Positions 1 to 5,021 of a stretch of DNA of 5,021 nt are shown one piece after another. Numbering within the stretch: position 1 is the stretch's first letter; each line of letters opens with the position of its first letter. The DNA comes from an uncultured Clostridia bacterium (GTDB taxonomy: Bacteria; Bacillota; Clostridia; Oscillospirales; Ruminococcaceae). A program made the translations under genes and the position numbers. Under the pieces are notes generated by a model. It was given only the letters and a program-made list of their open reading frames with translations. It was not told the origin of the DNA and ran no database searches. The stretch is from the NCBI GenBank assembly GCA_945931735.1, contig CAMEPN010000167.1, positions 1-5,021 on the forward strand, in the 5' to 3' direction.

Positions 1-921
1 ATCTGCTCGCTGGATTACCCCGAATTTGACATCGCGGTCGACGAAATAAGGGACGCGCTGGAATATTCCGTCCGCGAAATGACCCGTACGCGCGAAAAGA
101 ATGTCATAAAAGTAACGTCGGACGCGCTGAACGAAAAGCGCCGCGAAACAAAGGTGATACACGCGATGAAAAGCGCGATACGCCATAACAGCTTCGACGT
201 ATATTATCAGCCGATATATTCCGTTAGGGAGAAGAAATTCATTTCGGCGGAGGCTCTTATAAGGCTCAAGGACAAGGAGCTTGGCTTCATCAGCCCCGAC
301 GAATTTATCCCCCTCGCGGAGCGCAACGGCATGATAACCGAAATAGGCGAGATAGTGTTCAGAAAGGTCTGCGATTTCCTCAACAGCGGCGAAGCGGACG
401 GTATCGGGCTTCAGTATATCGAGGTCAATCTTTCGGCCGTGCAGTGTATGCAGGAAAACCTCTCGCAAAGGCTGACCGAAATAATGAAGGAGCGCTCTAT
501 CCCCGCCGACAGGATAAACTTCGAGATAACCGAAACGGCGAGGACGATGAACGAGCCTGTCCTGCGAAAGAATATGACCGCGCTTATCGACGAGGGTTCA
601 AGCTTCTCCATGGACGACTACGGAACAGGCTTTTCGACGGCAAACTACCTCATCTCCCTGCCCATGAAGATCGTCAAGATAGACAAGAGTATACTCTGGC
701 CCGCGATGGAAAACGAGGACGCTTTCACGATACTCCGCCATACGGTAAGTATGCTGCGCTCGCTCAATAAGGAGATAGTCGTAGAGGGCGTTGAAACGGA
801 GAAAATGGCGCAGCTTCTGAGCGAAATGGGCTGCGATTTCCTGCAAGGCTACCTCTACTCAAAGCCGATACCAAAGGACGATTTCGTCGCGTTCATGAAA
901 GCGCACGTCGTTACAGAATGA
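1..921 (+). CDS. EAL-domain cyclic-di-GMP phosphodiesterase, C-terminal part (5' end outside window)
   Basis: The reading frame is open from base 1 to the TGA at 919-921, giving 306 visible residues. The ATG at 79 is internal and has no ribosome binding site, so the true start is upstream. Counting from base 1, an EAL domain fills residues about 52-300. It opens with VYYQPIY, then has AEALIRL (metal-binding Glu84), EVNLS (Asn143), FEITET (Glu175, Glu178), MDDYGTGFS (Asp205, Asp206), VKIDKS (Lys226), VEGVET (Glu262) and LQGYLYSKPIP (Gln282). These match the residues that bind two metals and substrate in characterised EAL phosphodiesterases such as RocR, so hydrolysis of c-di-GMP to pGpG is expected. 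The first 50 residues form a charged, probably helical linker that may be the end of a GGDEF-like domain; that is inference, as no GGDEF motif is in view. No membrane segment is visible in this part. A terminator follows directly, so this is the last gene of its unit. The EAL assignment is very secure; the full architecture and signal sensed are unknown. Confidence 0.95.
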   Translation: MCSLDYPEFDIAVDEIRDALEYSVREMTRTREKNVIKVTSDALNEKRRETKVIHAMKSAIRHNSFDVYYQPIYSVREKKFISAEALIRLKDKELGFISPDEFIPLAERNGMITEIGEIVFRKVCDFLNSGEADGIGLQYIEVNLSAVQCMQENLSQRLTEIMKERSIPADRINFEITETARTMNEPVLRKNMTALIDEGSSFSMDDYGTGFSTANYLISLPMKIVKIDKSILWPAMENEDAFTILRHTVSMLRSLNKEIVVEGVETEKMAQLLSEMGCDFLQGYLYSKPIPKDDFVAFMKAHVVTE

Positions 922-928
922 CATATGC

Positions 929-959
929 TGTCCCCGCCGTAATGACGGGGATATTTTTT
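929..959 (+). terminator. Intrinsic (Rho-independent) terminator of the EAL gene
   Basis: Starting 8 bases after the stop codon, TGTCCCCG (929-936) pairs with CGGGGATA (946-953) through a 9-base loop, with one G-T wobble. Six consecutive T residues follow at 954-959. The stem is GC-rich at its core and the T-run is correctly placed for + strand transcription. There is no A-run on the left side, so it looks one-directional. It should separate the EAL gene from the sbcDC operon. Confidence 0.85.
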
Positions 960-997
960 AATGTGTCATTTTCGACGCACATCTTTAGTGACGGATA

Positions 998-1006
998 TGT
1001 TATAAT
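998..1006 (+). promoter_or_regulatory. Extended -10 promoter for sbcDC
   Basis: TGTTATAAT combines a perfect -10 hexamer (TATAAT, 1001-1006) with the TG extension one base upstream (998-999). It lies between the terminator and sbcD in AT-rich DNA. No good -35 hexamer sits 16-18 bases upstream: the 17-base-spaced hexamer is CACATC, and TTCGAC at 971-976 is too far. Recognition by the housekeeping sigma factor through the extended -10 is therefore the likely mode. A transcript starting near 1013 would have a leader of about 25 bases that still carries the sbcD ribosome binding site. No operator or LexA-like palindrome is evident around it. Confidence 0.7.
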
Positions 1007-1025
1007 TACCATATATATTTTGTTT

Positions 1026-1031
1026 AAGGAG
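1026..1031 (+). promoter_or_regulatory. Ribosome binding site of sbcD
   Basis: AAGGAG lies 6 bases before the ATG at 1038, which is ideal spacing. This site decides the start of sbcD. An in-frame ATG at 918, inside the end of the EAL gene, has no such site and would add 40 residues encoded by the terminator and promoter region. Confidence 0.9.
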
Positions 1032-1037
1032 CATTCT

Positions 1038-2153
1038 ATGAGATTATTCCACACCGCAGATATACACATAGGAAAACGGCTCGGGAACCGCGACCTCACC
1101 GACGACCTGCGCGAGGTGCTTTTCGGGCAGATACTCGGGACGGCTTATGAGAAATTCCGCCCCGACGGGCTTATCATATCGGGCGATATCTTCGACAGGA
1201 GTATGCCCTCGGCGGACGCGGTCGCACTGTTCGACGAGCTGCTTTCCCGCGCGGCGGGGCTTGGGCTGCCCGTATACATGATAAGCGGCAACCACGACAG
1301 CGCTCAGCGCGTTTCCTACGGGCGGGAGTTGTTCCGACACTCGGGAGTGCATATCTCGCGGCCTTTTTCCGCGGACAGCGGGATATATACCGCCGAATGT
1401 GGGAACATTGACATCGTGCTTATGCCGTATGTTTCGCAGGAGCAGGTAAGAAGCTGCTTTCCCGACGAGGAGATAGGCAGCATGACGGACGCGGTGCGGG
1501 TGGTTTTGGAGCGGTCGGGGCTTCCGCGCGCGGGCAGACCCTGCGTGCTTGCGGCTCATCAGGCGGTCGGGGGCTTCGGCAGCGACCCGATAGGCACGCT
1601 TGACCTCGTTGACCCGTCGGTGTTCAAGGGGTTCGCTTACACCGCGCTCGGGCATTTTCACACGCCGCGCAATGCCGCCGAGAACGTCAGATACTGCGGC
1701 TCGCCGCTGTGTTATTCGCTGAACGAGGCGTCAAGGGGCAGTCAGAAATATCTCGATGTCATTGACATTTCGGACAGCGGCGATGTTTCCGTTGAGCATT
1801 TCCCGCTTGTCCCGATACATGAAATGCGCGTAATCACCGACGGGATCAACGAAATTCTTTCGGAGAAATATCCCCCCTCGGAGGACTTTGTACACATAAT
1901 AATAACCGCAAACGACGGCGGAGGGAACAACGCCGAGCGGCTCGGGAGGAAATTCCCGAACTACGTTTCGATAAGCTACAAGCTGCCGAATATGCAGGCT
2001 GCCGAGCTTCCCTCCGCAAACTCGGAGGAGCTTTCTTTCGGGGAGCTGCTCGGGGGATTTTATAAGGAAATGTGCGGCAGGGAGATAGACGGGGAGCTGC
2101 TTAAAATGGCGGGCGAGCTGTTCGAGGAATGTTGTCGGGAGGAGAACGAATGA
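1038..2153 (+). CDS. sbcD: SbcD, Mre11-family nuclease subunit of the SbcCD complex
   Basis: This 371-residue protein is the nuclease half of SbcCD, an Mre11-Rad50-type complex that acts with SbcC in the cytoplasm to open DNA hairpins and trim blocked or palindromic ends, using Mn2+ in characterised members. The calcineurin-like phosphoesterase core spans residues 1 to about 265. Its motifs are DIHIGK (Asp8, His10), SGDIFD (Asp50), SGNHDS (Asn85, His86), AAHQAV (His174) and ALGHFHTPR (His206, His208), followed by RYCGSPLCYSLNEA typical of SbcD. All expected metal ligands are present, so it should be active. Residues about 280-335 look like the capping subdomain. The acidic helical tail (about 338-371) corresponds to the region that docks on the coiled-coil base of SbcC. 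The start at 1038 is set by AAGGAG six bases upstream and by MRLFHTADIHIG, the usual family N-terminus. Length is normal or slightly short (E. coli SbcD is about 400). It is first in its operon and overlaps sbcC by 4 bases. Confidence 0.96.
   Translation: MRLFHTADIHIGKRLGNRDLTDDLREVLFGQILGTAYEKFRPDGLIISGDIFDRSMPSADAVALFDELLSRAAGLGLPVYMISGNHDSAQRVSYGRELFRHSGVHISRPFSADSGIYTAECGNIDIVLMPYVSQEQVRSCFPDEEIGSMTDAVRVVLERSGLPRAGRPCVLAAHQAVGGFGSDPIGTLDLVDPSVFKGFAYTALGHFHTPRNAAENVRYCGSPLCYSLNEASRGSQKYLDVIDISDSGDVSVEHFPLVPIHEMRVITDGINEILSEKYPPSEDFVHIIITANDGGGNNAERLGRKFPNYVSISYKLPNMQAAELPSANSEELSFGELLGGFYKEMCGREIDGELLKMAGELFEECCREENE
2138..2153 (+). promoter_or_regulatory. sbcC ribosome binding site and ATGA start/stop overlap
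   Basis: GGAGGAG (2138-2144), inside the last codons of sbcD, stands 5 bases before the sbcC ATG at 2150. That ATG shares four bases (ATGA, 2150-2153) with the sbcD stop codon. The same bases encode the Arg-Glu-Glu near the SbcD C-terminus. This arrangement usually couples translation, letting a ribosome that finishes sbcD reinitiate on sbcC. Confidence 0.85.
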
Positions 2154-5021
2154 TACTGAAAAGACTGACGTTAAAGGGCTTCGGACCGTACCGCACGGAA
2201 CAGACCGCGGAGTTTTCGCAATATCTCGGAAAAACTTTCCTTATTACCGGCGACACAGGCGCGGGAAAGACCTCGGTTTTCGACGGGATAATATACGCGC
2301 TCTACGGCAAGGCGAGCGGCGCACTCCGAAGCGAGGGCACGCTCCGCAACCAAAGCCTGTCCCAAAAAGAGGACAGCTTTGCGGAGCTTTCGTTCAGCGT
2401 AAACGGCACGGATTATCTTGTCCACAGAACGCTCCGCGCGGAAGGAAAGGCGGCTAAAAAGGACGACTGCCGCCTTACATGGGACGGCGGCTATGTCGAG
2501 GGAAGAACGAACGTCAACGACGAGATAACGCGGCTGCTTGGGTTTGACGCGGACGCTTTCTGCCGCGTGTCCATGCTCGCGCAGGGGGAGTTTTCGGAGT
2601 TCCTTAACATGAACAGCGCCGACCGCGAGAAGGTGCTGCGCCGCGTTTTTGGGACGTATATTTACGAGCAGTTTGAAAAAAAACTCAGGGAGCGCGCCGA
2701 CGCGGGCAGGACGGAGTGCGTCGAAGCGGAGAGCGGGTACCGCGCCGTTTCGGGTCAGCTAAGGCAGTATATCTCGGCGGAGGACGACGGCGTTTTCGAG
2801 GATACCGAGCGGTTCGGGGAGCTTAGCGCGCTGCTGTCGGAGCGCATCGAAAATGACAAAAGGGAGCTTTCGGAGAAGTTAAAACTCGAGGAGGAACTGC
2901 GCGCGGCGGCTGAAAAGGCGGCTGCGGACGCGGCGGCGGCAAAGTCGCTCAACGAGAAATTCGACTCGCTCGACAGAGTGCGCGCGGAGCGGGAGGAGCT
3001 TCACAACCAAGGCGGGAGCAACGAAGCGAAAAAGCTGCGGCTTTCCCTGCGGGAAAAAGCGGAGCGCGTAAAGCCGTATGCGCAGAGAGCCGCCGACCGC
3101 GCGAAAATGCTTTCGGACAGGCGCGCGGAGCTTGCCGCCGCGGAAAATGCGGTTAAGACCGCCGACGAAAAACTGAAAGCCGCGCAGAACGACGCACAGA
3201 AAACCGTTGAGCTTCAGGCGGAGCGCGACCTGCTGCTTTCGCAGAAGCCGACCCTTGATATGCTCGCGGGGCTGTATTCCCGCCGCGCAGAGCTTGACCT
3301 TGAACAGAAAAAGCAGCGAGAAGCGGCAGATGAAGCCGAGCGGCGCCTTTGCGAAGCGGAGGAGCAGCTTCAAAGCGCCGAGGAGCAGGGAAAACTGCTT
3401 TCCGAGAGAATGACCGCCGCGGAGGAAGCGGCTGCCGCTGCGCCGCTGCTCGAAAAGGAGCTTGAAGCGCAGAGGGCTGCGGAAAGCGACTGTGCGGCGC
3501 TTATCAAGGCGTTAAAGGCGCTGTTGAAGGCGAATGCGGAGGTCACCGAGCGCGGGCGCGAATATGAACACGCGGCGGCTGTGTCCGACGAAAAGGAGCT
3601 GGAGCTTGACACCGCAAAGGCGAAATTTTTTGCCAACGCTGCGGGGCGGCTCTCCGCGCTGCTCGGAAAGGGCAAGCCCTGCCCCGTATGCGGCTCGACG
3701 GAACACCCGTCCCCTGCCCATGCGGTGGAAAACGCGCCCTCCGAGGAGGAGATAAACGCGCTGACAGAAAGCTCCGACGCGCTCAAGGAGGAAAAGAACG
3801 CTGCCGACAAGCAGCTCGCCAAGGCACAGGAGCGCCTTAATGCGGCGGAAGAGTCCGCGGCGGGAATGTATGTCCGCGTGTTCGGGGCGGAGCCGGAAAC
3901 GGACGCACTGTATTCGGCGGAAAGTGCGGCGGCTGCACGTCGCGCGGAAATAAAAGCGGGGCTTAAGGCAGCGGAAAATGACCTTGCGAAGGCAAAGGAA
4001 GCGGCTGAGCTTGCCCAAAAAATAAAGGAGGATCGCGCGGCGCTCGCGGAGAAGATCGCCGATTTGACCGGGCAGCGGCAGGCGGCACAGGGCGAAATCA
4101 CGCAGGCAAAGGAGCAGCTTGCCGCCGTTTCTGCGCAGCTGAATGACTGCAAAAAAAGTATAGAGGATAACGTTTCGGGGCTGAAAATGCCGTCGGGAGA
4201 AAATGTCCCGGAAAACGAAAAAGCCGCCCGTGAGGCTTCCGCCGAATGGGACGAGCGCGTGTCCGAGATAGATAGGATTGTCCCCGAGCTTGAAAAGCAG
4301 CTTAAGGCTGCCGAGGGGGCGATGTCCGAAGCGAACGGCGCGCTCGGTAAATCGCGGGAGAATGCTGCCGCCGCCGAGGAGGAAGCCGCTTCGGCGGAGC
4401 GGGAATTTACACAGGCTGCGGTCGGGAACGGCTTTCCTGACACCGCCGCGGCGGAACGCGCGCTAATGACCGAGGAGGAATACGGAAGTCTGCGGGACGA
4501 GGTGAACGCCTATGCAGAGCGGCTCGCGGCGGCGGAGCGGCTGTTCGGGGAGATAAGCGGCGAGCTTTCGGGAAAGGCGCGTGCGGATCTCGCGGCGCTT
4601 TCGGAGCGGAGCGGCGAGCTTTCGCAAAAGTATTCGGATACGACGCGCGCGGCGGGCAGCCTTTCGGCGATTATCAAAACGCTGGAAGCGGGCGCGGAGC
4701 AGCTCTCCGAGCGGAAAAGTGAGCACGAACGGCTAAGCGGAAAATACACCGCGCTTTACGAGCTGTCGGCGATGGTCGCGGGAAAAGGCGGCACGGGCGC
4801 GGCAAAGCTGAGCCTTGAACGCTATGTTCAGGGGCAGCTATTCGACGAGGTGCTGTGCCGCGCGAATGCAAGGCTGCGGGAGCTTAGCGGCGGCAGGTAC
4901 AGCTTCGTCCGCCGCACAAGCAACGTCAAGGCGAGCAGGACGTCGGGGCTGGATATCGACGTGGCTGACCTCAACGCAGGACCCGACACGGTGCGCAGCG
5001 TTTCTACGCTTTCGGGCGGGG
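2150..5021 (+). CDS. sbcC: SbcC, Rad50-like SMC-family ATPase subunit of the SbcCD complex (3' end outside window)
   Basis: The frame is open from ATG 2150 to the window edge, giving 957 residues of an expected 1000-1050. SbcC dimerises on ATP, binds DNA and gates the SbcD nuclease. The N-terminal ATPase lobe (residues 1 to about 170) starts MILKRLTLKGFGPY and contains Walker A GDTGAGKT (34-41, Lys40) and the Q-loop in MLAQGEF (Gln145). Two long Ala/Glu/Lys-rich coiled-coil arms (about 175-500 and 525-880) flank the zinc hook GKPCPVCGSTEHP. Hook cysteines 511 and 514 bind Zn2+ with a partner hook, joining two SbcC molecules. The arms are of similar length, as expected for a chain that folds back on itself. 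The C-terminal lobe begins at AKLSLERYVQGQLF (885 on), has the conserved LSGGRY (912-917), and reaches the ABC signature TLSGG at 953-957, where the window ends. Walker B and the D-loop are unseen. The start is fixed by GGAGGAG and the ATGA overlap with sbcD. No frameshift or stop interrupts it. Confidence 0.96.
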   Translation, partial: MILKRLTLKGFGPYRTEQTAEFSQYLGKTFLITGDTGAGKTSVFDGIIYALYGKASGALRSEGTLRNQSLSQKEDSFAELSFSVNGTDYLVHRTLRAEGKAAKKDDCRLTWDGGYVEGRTNVNDEITRLLGFDADAFCRVSMLAQGEFSEFLNMNSADREKVLRRVFGTYIYEQFEKKLRERADAGRTECVEAESGYRAVSGQLRQYISAEDDGVFEDTERFGELSALLSERIENDKRELSEKLKLEEELRAAAEKAAADAAAAKSLNEKFDSLDRVRAEREELHNQGGSNEAKKLRLSLREKAERVKPYAQRAADRAKMLSDRRAELAAAENAVKTADEKLKAAQNDAQKTVELQAERDLLLSQKPTLDMLAGLYSRRAELDLEQKKQREAADEAERRLCEAEEQLQSAEEQGKLLSERMTAAEEAAAAAPLLEKELEAQRAAESDCAALIKALKALLKANAEVTERGREYEHAAAVSDEKELELDTAKAKFFANAAGRLSALLGKGKPCPVCGSTEHPSPAHAVENAPSEEEINALTESSDALKEEKNAADKQLAKAQERLNAAEESAAGMYVRVFGAEPETDALYSAESAAAARRAEIKAGLKAAENDLAKAKEAAELAQKIKEDRAALAEKIADLTGQRQAAQGEITQAKEQLAAVSAQLNDCKKSIEDNVSGLKMPSGENVPENEKAAREASAEWDERVSEIDRIVPELEKQLKAAEGAMSEANGALGKSRENAAAAEEEAASAEREFTQAAVGNGFPDTAAAERALMTEEEYGSLRDEVNAYAERLAAAERLFGEISGELSGKARADLAALSERSGELSQKYSDTTRAAGSLSAIIKTLEAGAEQLSERKSEHERLSGKYTALYELSAMVAGKGGTGAAKLSLERYVQGQLFDEVLCRANARLRELSGGRYSFVRRTSNVKASRTSGLDIDVADLNAGPDTVRSVSTLSGG

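Noticed and set aside
1014..1019. TATATT as an alternative -10 for sbcD
   Set aside because: A start 7 bases downstream would fall at about 1026, leaving the ribosome binding site at the extreme 5' end. The TGTTATAAT element just upstream is a far better match.
922..1037. Riboswitch (for example a c-di-GMP riboswitch), small RNA or small ORF in the intergenic gap
   Set aside because: The predicted sbcD leader is only about 25 bases and the only clear secondary structure is the terminator of the upstream gene. No riboswitch-like conserved core or credible small ORF with a ribosome binding site is visible.
1044..1661. A 205-codon open frame on the - strand inside sbcD
   Set aside because: It lies wholly within the SbcD nuclease core, which has all its catalytic motifs in the + frame. 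The antisense product is Arg/Pro/Val-rich with no recognisable domain.
3370..4443. A 357-codon open frame on the - strand inside sbcC
   Set aside because: Its product is a low-complexity Ser/Ala/Phe-rich string mirroring the Glu/Ala/Lys codons of the coiled coil. It overlaps a clear SbcC arm and zinc hook, and resembles no known family.
2880..4700. Tandem DNA repeats suggested by recurring GCGGCGG/GCGGAG/AAGGAG runs
   Set aside because: These are irregular and follow the Ala/Glu/Lys codon bias of the SbcC coiled coil. No fixed-length repeat unit or CRISPR-like spacing is present.
4883..4900. LSGGRY in SbcC taken as the ABC signature motif
   Set aside because: This is the separate conserved LSGGRY element of SbcC at the start of the C-terminal lobe. 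The true signature is the TLSGG at the window's right edge.

Overview
The window holds three protein-coding genes, all on the + strand, in two transcription units. Codon use rich in ATA, CTT, GCG and GAG, AGGAG-type ribosome binding sites, and the style of the EAL and SbcCD proteins suggest a moderately GC-rich Gram-positive bacterium, most likely a clostridial gut-type organism (Ruminococcus/Oscillospirales-like). That placement is inference from protein style, not from a marker gene. The coding density and absence of transposase, integrase, tRNA or repeat signals point to ordinary chromosome.

Region 1 (1-921) is the C-terminal part of a larger protein ending in a complete EAL domain, a cyclic-di-GMP phosphodiesterase. 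Every canonical metal, substrate and catalytic residue is present, so it should be active. Its frame is open to the left edge, so its sensory or GGDEF-like N-terminal part lies outside the window. A GC-rich hairpin with a T-run (929-959) directly after the stop codon closes this unit.

Region 2 (922-1037) is a short AT-rich intergenic gap. It carries that terminator, then an extended -10 promoter (TGTTATAAT, 998-1006) and a strong ribosome binding site (1026-1031) for the next gene.

Region 3 (1038-5021) is the sbcDC operon. sbcD (1038-2153) encodes the Mre11-family nuclease subunit. sbcC (from 2150, running off the right edge) encodes the Rad50-like ATPase with two long coiled-coil arms joined by a CPVCG zinc hook. 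The genes overlap by 4 bases (ATGA), which suggests translational coupling and stoichiometric production of the two subunits. Together they form the SbcCD nuclease, which cleaves DNA hairpins, palindromes and protein-blocked DNA ends. The window stops inside the ABC signature of SbcC, so Walker B and the D-loop are not visible.

I found no undescribed system here. The adjacent c-di-GMP and DNA-repair genes are separated by a terminator and a promoter, and nothing indicates a functional link. The findings are modest: a start-site correction, promoter architecture, gene coupling and the open question of the EAL protein's missing N-terminus.
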